Source: Sphingomonas paucimobilis
Lineage (GTDB): Bacteria; Pseudomonadota; Alphaproteobacteria; Sphingomonadales; Sphingomonadaceae
DNA length: 17,699 nt
NCBI GenBank assembly: GCA_945860425.1
Contig: CAMAQU010000009.1
Location: 1-17,699, forward strand
Direction of reading: 5' to 3'
Positions 7,633-14,567 of the stretch are shown here, in pieces. The first letter of the stretch is position 1. Every line of letters begins with the position of its first letter. The position numbers and the translations under genes were made by a program. The notes under the pieces were generated by a model. It was not told the DNA's origin and did no database searches. It was given only the letters and a program-made list of their open reading frames with translations.

Positions 7633-8220
7633 ATGCTCAGTATGCGTGAAGCTGCAAAATCAAAAACAAAAGCAAAGCGCAAGGCGACCTCCCCGACGCC
7701 TGCAAAATTTGGTGAACCCAATTTAGTCGCAGCGCCTGCTGCGGATGAAAGGATTGTGACGATGACCAAAGACACAGTGACGCCCGCCCTTGCAGATATT
7801 GGCGCCAAGGCTGCCGAGATGCTGAAAGACGCAACGACCAAAGCAAAGGCTGCCTTTGAAAAGACAGGCACTTTGACCAAGGATGCGGCCGAGTTTCACA
7901 AGGCCAATCTGGAAGCCGTTGTGGAATCGGGCAAGCTTGCCGCCAAAAGCATGCAAGACGTTGCCACGCACAGCGCCGAAATTGGTAAGAAGCGTTGGGA
8001 AGATGCCTCTGCGCACGCCAAGGCCTTGGCCGCCGTGAAATCGCCCACCGATTTCATGTCGGTTCAGGCTGAGTATCTGCGCGCGCAATTTGACGCGACA
8101 ATTGCCGATTTCTCAAAATCGACGGAATTTTATCTGAAGCTCGCAGGCGAAATCGCCCAGCCAGTTCAGAACCGCTATGCCGCGGCCGCCGATAAGGTGA
8201 AGTCGCAATTCGCGGCCTAA
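7633..8220 (+). CDS. Phasin family protein
   Basis: A 195-residue Ala/Lys-rich helical protein of the alphaproteobacterial phasin type, which coats polyhydroxyalkanoate granules and limits their size. The N-terminal ~43 residues are basic, Pro/Ala-rich and probably disordered. From about residue 44 (MTKDTVTPALADIGAKAAEMLKD) the protein is a string of amphipathic helices with the phasin-like segments EFHKANLEAVVESGKLAAKSMQ and KSPTDFMSVQAEYLRAQFDATI. There are three candidate starts: ATG 7633; ATG 7642, with GTGAG (7628-7632) 9 bases before it; and ATG 7762, with GAAAGGA about 8 bases before it, which would delete the basic tail. I report the longest, but 7642 fits its ribosome site better. 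No PHA synthase or depolymerase lies nearby. The gene has its own promoter and terminator. Confidence 0.85.
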   Translation: MLSMREAAKSKTKAKRKATSPTPAKFGEPNLVAAPAADERIVTMTKDTVTPALADIGAKAAEMLKDATTKAKAAFEKTGTLTKDAAEFHKANLEAVVESGKLAAKSMQDVATHSAEIGKKRWEDASAHAKALAAVKSPTDFMSVQAEYLRAQFDATIADFSKSTEFYLKLAGEIAQPVQNRYAAAADKVKSQFAA

Positions 8221-8239
8221 TTGCCAGAGCAACACTTCG

Positions 8240-8277
8240 AAAAGGGGCCGTCCGAAATGTCGGGCGGCCCCTTTTTT
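8240..8277 (+). terminator. Strong rho-independent terminator after the phasin gene
   Basis: GGGGCCGTCCGA (8244-8255) pairs with TCGGGCGGCCCC (8260-8271) as a 12-bp stem with one G-U pair and an AATG loop, followed by six T (8272-8277) and preceded by four A. This is a classic intrinsic terminator 20 bases past the phasin stop, and it separates phasin from clpS transcription. Confidence 0.93.
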
Positions 8278-8301
8278 ATGTGCCGCCCGCACAGGCTCCG
8301 C

Positions 8302-8329
8302 TTGCCCTTAGTCTCCAAAATCCTATATC
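8302..8329 (+). promoter_or_regulatory. clpS: Candidate clpS promoter
   Basis: TTGCCC (8302-8307), a 16-base spacer and TATATC (8324-8329), located between the phasin terminator and clpS. The predicted start, around 8335-8337, leaves a leader of about 17 bases to the preferred clpS ATG. Position supports it; the -35 is imperfect. Confidence 0.45.
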
Positions 8330-8352
8330 CTCTGACAGTTATGCGGATCACA

Positions 8353-8685
8353 ATGTCAGATAGCCCCGGCAAGGATGGCACGGGAACCGGAACCGGCCTT
8401 GGCGTCGCGACCAAGACGCGTGACAAGACCAAAAAGCCACAGCCTTATCGCGTGCTCATGCTCAATGATGATTATACGCCGATGGAATTCGTCATCCACG
8501 CGCTGCAACGTTTTTTCAAAATGGATTTGGAACAGGCGACGCGCGTGATGCTGCATGTCCACCAAAAGGGTGTCGGCGTCTGCGGCACCTTCACCTATGA
8601 AGTCGCCGAAACCAAGGTGAATCAGGTGATTGATTATGCCCGGCAGAATCAACACCCGCTGCAATGCACGATGGAAAAGGCCTAA
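8353..8685 (+). CDS. clpS: ATP-dependent Clp protease adaptor ClpS
   Basis: Small cytoplasmic adaptor (110 residues) that delivers N-degron substrates to ClpA-ClpP. The N-terminal tail is Gly/Thr-rich and flexible, as needed for ClpA engagement. The folded core starts at YRVLMLNDDYTPMEFVIHAL, and Asn38-Asp39-Asp40 forms part of the N-degron pocket. His70 in MLHVHQKGVGVCG is the equivalent of the pocket histidine in E. coli ClpS. The hallmark AETKVNQVIDYAR and final HPLQCTMEKA are also present. Start: ATG 8353 (MSDSPGKDG) fits the family. In-frame ATG 8341 adds four residues and is possible. The longer open frame back to 8221 runs through the phasin terminator and is rejected. clpA is not adjacent here. 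The gene ends 5 bases from the convergent tesA gene. Confidence 0.93.
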   Translation: MSDSPGKDGTGTGTGLGVATKTRDKTKKPQPYRVLMLNDDYTPMEFVIHALQRFFKMDLEQATRVMLHVHQKGVGVCGTFTYEVAETKVNQVIDYARQNQHPLQCTMEKA

Positions 8686-8690
8686 CGCCT

Positions 8691-9332
8691 CTAACGCTTG
8701 AGGGATGCCTTCACGCTCGGGAGGATGCGCTGCACCAGCACCGACACGCCTTTGGCATTGGGGTGCATTTGGTCCGGCAAGAGCAAGGCTCGATTGCCCG
8801 CCACCCCATCCATGAAAAAGGGATAGAGGCGCACACCATGTTTGCGTGCGAGCAGCGGGTAGATGCCATCAAATTCCGCGCGATAGCGTCGATCCAAATT
8901 ATAAGACGCTTTCATGCCGGCAAGCAAAACGGGGATTTTGCGGCGCTTTAGGTCGGCAATCATCGCGTCCAAATTGGCCTTCGCCAATGCGGGCGACTGA
9001 CCGCGCAGCATGTCATTGGCGCCCAATTCCAATATGACGAGATCAGGTTTTGCCTTTAATCCAGTCAGCACCCAGCCCAGTCGACCCCGACCCGCTGTGG
9101 TTGTATCTCCCGACACCCCCCCATTATGCACCCGCGCCGCCACGCCCTGTTTACGCAAGGTCGTTTGCAACTGTGCTGGGAAGGCGTCTTGCGGCTTCAG
9201 ACCATAGCCCGCGCTCAAACTATCGCCAAAAGCGAGGATCAAAACCTCCCGCGCCTGCGCCGGTGTCGCCATGACCAAAAGCAGAGCTTGGAATAAAGCC
9301 AAACCCAACCCATATTGTGCAAACCGCTTCAT
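8691..9332 (-). CDS. tesA: Arylesterase / multifunctional acyl-CoA thioesterase I (TesA), SGNH hydrolase
   Basis: Exported 213-residue SGNH/GDSL hydrolase of the TesA family (thioesterase I / lysophospholipase L1 / arylesterase in E. coli). A Sec signal peptide covers residues 1-27, cleaved after ATPAQA, so the mature enzyme is periplasmic. All family blocks are present: GDSLSAGYG with nucleophile Ser38, GGVSGDTT with the oxyanion Gly72-75 region, GAND with Asn106, and DQMHP with catalytic Asp187 and His190. The ATG (complement of 9330-9332) has a strong ribosome site reading GGGAG on the minus strand, about 7 bases away. The gene is convergent with clpS (5-base gap, no terminator seen) and divergent from the ybbA-type ATPase, the same neighbourhood as tesA/ybbA in E. 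coli. The natural substrate is unknown. Confidence 0.93.
   Translation of the reverse strand: MKRFAQYGLGLALFQALLLVMATPAQAREVLILAFGDSLSAGYGLKPQDAFPAQLQTTLRKQGVAARVHNGGVSGDTTTAGRGRLGWVLTGLKAKPDLVILELGANDMLRGQSPALAKANLDAMIADLKRRKIPVLLAGMKASYNLDRRYRAEFDGIYPLLARKHGVRLYPFFMDGVAGNRALLLPDQMHPNAKGVSVLVQRILPSVKASLKR
9288..9316 (+). promoter_or_regulatory. Candidate promoter for the ybbA-DUF885-ybbP operon
   Basis: TTGGAA (9288-9293), a 17-base spacer and CATATT (9311-9316), lying inside the signal-peptide codons of the opposite-strand tesA gene. Its predicted transcript start near 9323 argues against the GTG at 9317 as the ATPase start codon and favours GTG 9347 or ATG 9386. Confidence 0.5.
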
Positions 9333-9346
9333 CTGAAAGCTCCCTT

Positions 9347-10063
9347 GTGCCGACGCAAACGACCGACTCTTCTTCCCATATCATCATGCAGGCCCGCAAT
9401 GTCACCCTTTCCCTTGGATCTGGGGAGGCAAAAGTTGCGATTCTAAAGGGTGTCGACCTGACTGTTTCCAAAGGGGAAACGGTGGCGCTGCTTGGCCCGT
9501 CTGGGTCTGGCAAATCCTCCCTCATGGCGGTGCTGGCGGGGCTAGAGCGTGCAAGCGGCGGTGAGATTATCATTGATGGCGTTGATTTTGGTCAGAGCGA
9601 TGAAGATGCGCTGGCCCGCGCCCGGCGGGGCCGGATTGGCATCATCTTGCAGGCATTCCACCTGCTGCCGACCATGACGGCGCTGGAAAATGTGGCGGTG
9701 CCGATGGAATTGGCCGGGCTGGACGACCCATTTGGGCGCGCCCGGGCAGAATTGGAGCGTGTTGGCTTGGCCGCGCGCACGGGCCATTATCCCGTCCAAC
9801 TTTCTGGCGGAGAGCAACAGCGCGTCGCCATTGCGCGCGCGCTGGCGCCGCAACCCATGCTGCTCTTTGCCGATGAACCGACGGGCAATTTGGATGCCAC
9901 CACCGGTACGCAGATCATGGATTTGCTTTTTGCCCGCCAAAAAGACAGCGGGGCCACGTTGTTCGTCATCACCCATGATGCCGCTTTGGCGGCCCGGTGT
10001 GCGCGCGTGATTGATATGCGCGACGGCCAGATCATCTCAGATACAGGTCAATCAAGCAGATAA
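9347..10063 (+). CDS. ybbA: ABC transporter ATP-binding protein, YbbA/LolD type
   Basis: About 238-residue cytoplasmic ATPase of the MacB/LolD/FtsE class, paired with the FtsX-fold permease encoded further downstream. Counting from GTG 9347, Walker A GPSGSGKS is at residues 50-57; the Q-loop region is ILQAFHLLPTMTALENVAVPMEL, the signature is LSGGEQQRVAIARAL, Walker B is MLLFADEPTGNLD and the H-loop is FVITHD. The start is uncertain: GTG 9317 overlaps tesA and would precede the predicted transcript start; GTG 9347 leaves a short leader; ATG 9386 (MQARNV) gives the family core alone but has no ribosome site. YbbA is preferred over LolD because of the tesA and ybbP-like neighbours. This class usually uses ATP to drive periplasmic movements of its permease rather than classical transport. 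Confidence 0.9.
   Translation: MPTQTTDSSSHIIMQARNVTLSLGSGEAKVAILKGVDLTVSKGETVALLGPSGSGKSSLMAVLAGLERASGGEIIIDGVDFGQSDEDALARARRGRIGIILQAFHLLPTMTALENVAVPMELAGLDDPFGRARAELERVGLAARTGHYPVQLSGGEQQRVAIARALAPQPMLLFADEPTGNLDATTGTQIMDLLFARQKDSGATLFVITHDAALAARCARVIDMRDGQIISDTGQSSR
9377..9405 (-). promoter_or_regulatory. tesA: Candidate tesA promoter inside the start of the ATPase gene
   Basis: On the minus strand GTGACA (9405-9400), a 17-base spacer and GATATG (9382-9377) form a plausible -35/-10 pair about 45 bases before the tesA ATG, with a predicted start near 9370. It lies within the ATPase coding region, so tesA and ybbA transcripts would overlap antisense at their 5' ends. Inferred by eye. Confidence 0.4.
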
Positions 10064-10100
10064 CAGGCCCAAAAAAAGGCCAGAAAACAGGAAGTTACTT

Positions 10101-11933
10101 ATGCGCCATTCCATCCTTGCCCTTCTGCTGTCGACCGCGACCGCAGCGCCTCTTTTGGCTGCCCCCGCGCCGGTGACCGCTCCGGCGCAAATTCCTGCAA
10201 CGGTCGATATGCAAGATGCCGCCCTCGCCAAATTTTTTGCCGATTATGACGCAGCAGAACTTGCGCGCTCCCCGCTCGCCAAGTCCTACCGGGGCATTGT
10301 CGATGCCGATTATGGCAAATGGGATGATTTTAGCGATGCGGCGGAAGCAGAAGATTTGAAGGCCGATCAAGCAGCCCTTGCCGAGATACGCCGCCGCTTT
10401 GACCCGGCCAAGCTGAGCCCCGATAGTCTGTTGTCTTATCGCTTGTTTGAGAAAAAGGTCGCGCGCTCCGCCGATTCCTATCGCTACCGCGATTATGGCT
10501 ATGTGTTTGACCAGATGAATGGCGCGCAAAGTCAGTTGCCCGCCTTCCTGATCAACATCCACCGCGTCACGTCCACCGCGGATGCGCAAGCCTATATCAG
10601 CCGCCTGCAGGGCATGGGCCCGGGCCTGCGTCAGGCCATTGCTCAGTCCAAGGCACGGGCGGACAAGGGCATTATGCCGCCCAAATGGGTTTACCCCTAT
10701 GTCATTAACGACGCGAAAAATGTTGTTGCCGGATTCCCCTTCACCAAGACCAGTGTCGAAGCGCCGCTTTATGCCGACATTAAGGGGAAGATTGAAAAGC
10801 TGGGTCTAACCGATGCGGACAAGGCCGCGCTGCTGCAACAGGCAACGGACGCGCTGCTGACATCTGTAAAGCCTGCCTATGCCGAACTGGTCGCAGAAAT
10901 GGAGCGCCAGCAGGCGATGGCGGGAACCTATGATGGCGTGTGGCGGTTCAAAGATGGCGCGGGCTATTATGCGCAACTCCTCAAAAACTACACCACGACC
11001 GATCTGAATGCCGATCAAATCCATACGCTGGGCCTAGCCCAAGTCGCGCGCATCCATGGTGAAATGCGCGAGATCATGGCGAAGACCGGGTTTCAGGGCA
11101 GCCTTCAGGCGTTTTTTGACTTTATCCGCACCGATAAGCGTTTTTACGCCCCCAACACGGAAGAAGGGCGGGCGCTTTATTTGTCGGAAACGGAAAAGGC
11201 CAAGCAGCAGGTCACGGCCCTTTTGCCGCAATATTTCGGCATCTTGCCCAAGGCCCCGTTGGTTGTGAAACCGGTGGAGCCATTCCGTGAAAAATCGGCG
11301 GGCAAAGCCTTTTACCAAGGCCCGTCGCCGGATGGATCACGCCCCGGTACCTATTATGCGAATCTCTATAACATGGCGGATATGCCGCTCGTCGAGGTGG
11401 ATGCTCTTTTCTATCATGAAGGTCTGCCGGGCCATCACCTTCAGCGCACCATTCAGACTGAGCTGACCAATGTGCCGCCCTTCCGGCGTTTTGGGGGCTT
11501 TACCGCCTATACCGAGGGGTGGGGCCTCTATTCGGAAAAGCTGGCCAAGGACATGGGGCTTTACCCCGACCCCTATCGGGATTTTGGCCGCCTTCAGTTG
11601 GAGCTGCACCGCGCCATTCGGCTGGTAGTCGATAGCGGCCTGCATCACAAAAAATGGACGCGCGAACAAGCGATCCAATATGTGAAGGATAATTCGGCCG
11701 ATGCACCCGGCGGCATCGTCAAAGCCATTGAACGCTATGTCGTTTATCCGGGTCAAGCGACGGCCTATATGGTCGGCCGCCTGAAGATCAGCGAATTGCG
11801 CGATCAGGCCCAGAGGGAACTGGGACCGAAATTTGGGTACCCCGCCTTTCATGATGTCGTTCTGAAAGACGGGGCGGTTCCGCTCGATATGCTTGAGGAG
11901 CAGGTCAAGGCCTGGATCGCCAAAACCAAGTGA
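10101..11933 (+). CDS. Exported DUF885-family protein (putative metallo-hydrolase)
   Basis: A 610-residue DUF885 (PF05960-type) protein. The start is ATG 10101, preceded by AGGAAG (10089-10094) at 6 bases; it is followed at once by a Sec signal peptide (MRHSILALLLSTATAAPLLAAPA), so the protein is exported to the periplasm. An in-frame start at 10011 would overlap the ATPase gene and bury the signal peptide, so it is rejected. The C-terminal half carries the family hallmarks: FYHEGLPGHHLQ with His439-Glu440 and His445, then AYTEGWGLYSEKLAKDMG with Glu472. This His-Glu...His plus downstream Glu set resembles a zincin-like metallopeptidase site, but I know of no settled biochemical function for the family. 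The gene sits between the ATPase and its permease, and its stop overlaps the permease GTG by four bases. That suggests a coupled role; the role itself is unknown. Confidence 0.88.
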   Translation: MRHSILALLLSTATAAPLLAAPAPVTAPAQIPATVDMQDAALAKFFADYDAAELARSPLAKSYRGIVDADYGKWDDFSDAAEAEDLKADQAALAEIRRRFDPAKLSPDSLLSYRLFEKKVARSADSYRYRDYGYVFDQMNGAQSQLPAFLINIHRVTSTADAQAYISRLQGMGPGLRQAIAQSKARADKGIMPPKWVYPYVINDAKNVVAGFPFTKTSVEAPLYADIKGKIEKLGLTDADKAALLQQATDALLTSVKPAYAELVAEMERQQAMAGTYDGVWRFKDGAGYYAQLLKNYTTTDLNADQIHTLGLAQVARIHGEMREIMAKTGFQGSLQAFFDFIRTDKRFYAPNTEEGRALYLSETEKAKQQVTALLPQYFGILPKAPLVVKPVEPFREKSAGKAFYQGPSPDGSRPGTYYANLYNMADMPLVEVDALFYHEGLPGHHLQRTIQTELTNVPPFRRFGGFTAYTEGWGLYSEKLAKDMGLYPDPYRDFGRLQLELHRAIRLVVDSGLHHKKWTREQAIQYVKDNSADAPGGIVKAIERYVVYPGQATAYMVGRLKISELRDQAQRELGPKFGYPAFHDVVLKDGAVPLDMLEEQVKAWIAKTK

Positions 11934-14425
11934 GCCGGATTTGGCGCCTTGCCCTTCGGGATTTGCGCGGGTCGCGCGCGGGCTTGCGCCTGCTTGCCAT
12001 CTGCCTGTTTCTGGGGGTGGCGGCGCTGGCGGGCATTGGCAGCTTATCAAGTGCCATTCTCGGCGGATTGGCAGATCGTGGGCAGTTGCTCTTGGGCGGC
12101 GATGTTCAGTTTGAACTGGCGCAGCGCACCGCCGCCCCGGAAGAACGGCAGGCGATTGACCGGCTAGGCCGCGTGTCGGAGGTGGTGCGCATGCGCGCCA
12201 TGGCCGCCCTTCCAGACAATAGCCGCGCGGTTCTGGCAGAGCTGAAAGGCGTGGATCAGGCCTATCCGCTTTATGGCGCCTTGCGGCTGGAAAAAGGGGC
12301 GTTGGCCGCTCGCCCGTCGGGTCTGGAGGCCGCCATTGCACCGGGCCTTGCCGATAAGTTGGGCCTGCGCGTGGGCAGCCCCGTTCGCGTGGGTGAAGCG
12401 CAGTTTCGGGTGATGGGCATCATTGCCGAAGAACCCGACCGGGCGGGGAGCGGCTTTACCTTTGGCCCGGCCCTATTGGTGGATGAACAGGGGCTGGCGG
12501 CGACCAAATTGGTGCAGCCGGGCAGTTTGTTTTCCGCAAGCTATCGGGTGAAACTGCCCCCCGGCGCATCGCCCGAGGCTGCCGCAAAATCAATCACCAG
12601 TCGCTTTCGGGACGCAGGCTGGGAAGTGCGTGACCGCAGCAATGGCGCGCCGGGCACGCGCCGGTTTGTTGAACGGCTCGGCCAGTTTTTGAGCCTTGTC
12701 GGGCTGACCGCGCTTGCCATTGCCGGAATTGGCGTGGGCAATGGGGTTACCTCTTGGTTGGAAGGCAAGCGGAGCAGCATTGCCATTTTCAAGGTGCTGG
12801 GGGCGGATAGCCGCACCATTTTTCAGCTCTATCTGGCGCAGATCCTGATTGTGGCGCTGGTTGCCATTGCCGCAGGTCTGGCGGTCGGTGCGCTCGTTCC
12901 CTTTGCCGTGGTGGCACTTGCGGGGGACGCCCTGCCCGTGCCGCCCCAGCTGCAGGCTTATCCCATGCCCTTGGCGCTGGCCGCGCTTTATGGCGTGCTT
13001 GTGGCCCTGTTGTTCGCGCTGGCTCCTTTGGCGCGGGCACGCTCTGTCACTGTTGCTCATCTATTTCGCACTGGGGTGGAAGGGGCGTCCCGGCCATCTC
13101 GCCCGGTGATGATGGCCTGTGCGCTCTTGGCACTGGGCATCGCTGCCCTTGCCATTGCGTCCGCGCGGGAGCCGCTTTTTGCCGAAGGCTTTGTGGTGAG
13201 CGTCGTCGCCTTACTGGGGCTGCTAACGCTGTTGGGCGTCGCCATTTCCAAAGGGGCGGCACGACTCCCCCGACCCACATCCCCGCTGCTGCGTCTGGCC
13301 ATCGCCAATCTCCATCGGCCGGGTGCGCAGACCGGGCGGCTTGTGGTGGCCCTTGGCCTTGGCCTCACGCTGTTTGCGACATTGGCCGTCATCCAAACCA
13401 GCCTGAATGCACAAATTGAAAGCACCATTCCCAAAAGAGCGCCCAGCTTCTTCGCACTCGATATCGCCAAGGAGGATCAGCAGCGCTTTATCGACACGAT
13501 CAAGGCGATTGATCCCAAGGCGCAGATCAAGACCGTGCCGGCCTTGCGCGGCCCGGTCGTTGAGGTCGCGGGCAAGCGCGTTGCCGATATGAAAGATATC
13601 CCTGAAGAAGCCTGGTTCCTGCGCGGCGACCGGGGCCTGACCTTCGCCGACGATCTGCCCGAGGGCAGTCGTCTGACGGCAGGCGCATGGTGGCCCGCCG
13701 ATTATGCCGGGCCGCCGCTTGTCTCGATGGATGAGCGTGCTGCCAAATCCATTGGGCTTAAAATTGGCGATCCAATCACGATTTCGGTTCTGGGCGTGGA
13801 GATTGCCGCGCGCATCGCCTCCTTTCGCGAAGTGAATTGGGACACATTGGGCTTTAACTATGTGCTGGTGTTCAACCGGACGGCCTTGGACTCAGCCCCC
13901 TATACCCTGGCCTCAACCATTGCCGTTGATCCAATCCATGAACCCGCCATCAGCCGGGCGGTCTCCGGGGGTTTTCCTGCCGTCACGATGGTTCGGGTGA
14001 AGGATGTCATCACCGAAGTAGGCACGCTTCTGAACCAATTGGCAAAGGCCATTGCGGCGGCTGCGTCAGTTGCGGTTGTTGCGGGCATCGCTGTTTTGGT
14101 TGGCACGATTTCGGCGGCGCGCCGGACGCGCAGCTATGATGCCGTGCTGCTCAAATTGCTGGGCGCAACACGCGGTCAGATCTTGCTGGTGCAGGCGATG
14201 GAATATGCCGTGCTCGCCCTTTTGCTCTCTTTCATCGCGCTGGGGCTTGGCAGTTTGGCGGGCTGGCTGCTCACCACCCGGATGTTTGATCTAGATTGGA
14301 TGCCGGATTGGCCAGTGGTCATTGCGACGGTCGCCGCGGGTGGTTTGGGCACGCTGGCACTGGGTCTGATCGGGGCCATTCCGGTCCTGCGCACCCGCCC
14401 GGCAGAGGCGCTCCGATCCCTATAA
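11930..14425 (+). CDS. ybbP: FtsX-like ABC permease, YbbP type
   Basis: An 831-residue inner-membrane protein similar in length and layout to E. coli YbbP (about 800 residues). There is one N-terminal membrane segment (about residues 21-43), a large periplasmic domain, and an FtsX block of three helices starting with FLSLVGLTALAIAGIGVG at about 253. Next come two further helices and a linker helix (GRLVVALGLGLTLFATLAV), a second periplasmic domain, and a C-terminal FtsX block of three helices from about residue 709 to the end (GALIGAIPVLRTRPAEALRSL-like tail). That makes about ten membrane segments. It should work with the ATPase at 9347-10063. The start GTG 11930 overlaps the DUF885 stop (GTGA), the family-like MSRIWRLALRDLRGSRAGLR follows, and translation is probably coupled. 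Cargo is unknown; homologues are thought to act on envelope lipids or lipoproteins, but this is not settled. Confidence 0.9.
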   Translation: MSRIWRLALRDLRGSRAGLRLLAICLFLGVAALAGIGSLSSAILGGLADRGQLLLGGDVQFELAQRTAAPEERQAIDRLGRVSEVVRMRAMAALPDNSRAVLAELKGVDQAYPLYGALRLEKGALAARPSGLEAAIAPGLADKLGLRVGSPVRVGEAQFRVMGIIAEEPDRAGSGFTFGPALLVDEQGLAATKLVQPGSLFSASYRVKLPPGASPEAAAKSITSRFRDAGWEVRDRSNGAPGTRRFVERLGQFLSLVGLTALAIAGIGVGNGVTSWLEGKRSSIAIFKVLGADSRTIFQLYLAQILIVALVAIAAGLAVGALVPFAVVALAGDALPVPPQLQAYPMPLALAALYGVLVALLFALAPLARARSVTVAHLFRTGVEGASRPSRPVMMACALLALGIAALAIASAREPLFAEGFVVSVVALLGLLTLLGVAISKGAARLPRPTSPLLRLAIANLHRPGAQTGRLVVALGLGLTLFATLAVIQTSLNAQIESTIPKRAPSFFALDIAKEDQQRFIDTIKAIDPKAQIKTVPALRGPVVEVAGKRVADMKDIPEEAWFLRGDRGLTFADDLPEGSRLTAGAWWPADYAGPPLVSMDERAAKSIGLKIGDPITISVLGVEIAARIASFREVNWDTLGFNYVLVFNRTALDSAPYTLASTIAVDPIHEPAISRAVSGGFPAVTMVRVKDVITEVGTLLNQLAKAIAAAASVAVVAGIAVLVGTISAARRTRSYDAVLLKLLGATRGQILLVQAMEYAVLALLLSFIALGLGSLAGWLLTTRMFDLDWMPDWPVVIATVAAGGLGTLALGLIGAIPVLRTRPAEALRSL

Positions 14426-14567
14426 GGCGGGATAACGGCTTAAAGAGTGACACGCTTTCGCCACAGGGTTATGGGAAAGGCGCAGTTGATCGCGGTTTTT
14501 GCTTCCCGAACGCAGAGATTCAAGATAGATCGCGGTCCGAATTGCGACGACATATGGAGACACGCTT
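14426..14567 (+). promoter_or_regulatory. infC: Upstream region of infC
   Basis: A 142-base region with no convincing gene. A possible -35/-10 pair is TTGCTT (14499-14504), 17 bases, AAGATA (14522-14527). The 9-mer GATCGCGGT occurs at 14488-14496 and 14528-14536. A ribosome site GGAGA (14556-14560) lies 7 bases before ATC 14568. No clear terminator follows ybbP, so readthrough into infC is possible. Confidence 0.3.

Noticed and set aside
8221..8352. Open frame extending clpS upstream to a TTG at 8221
   Set aside because: It runs through the strong phasin terminator (8240-8277) and the predicted clpS promoter; the family N-terminus begins at 8353 (or 8341).
10064..10085. GGCC-A7-GGCC stretch after the ATPase gene, considered as a terminator
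   Set aside because: Only a 4-bp stem, no T-run, and the downstream gene has its ribosome site immediately after; more likely plain operon spacer.
10011..10100. Upstream ATG for the DUF885 gene at 10011
   Set aside because: It overlaps the ATPase gene by 53 bases and would bury a clear signal peptide; ATG 10101 has a ribosome site AGGAAG at 6 bases.
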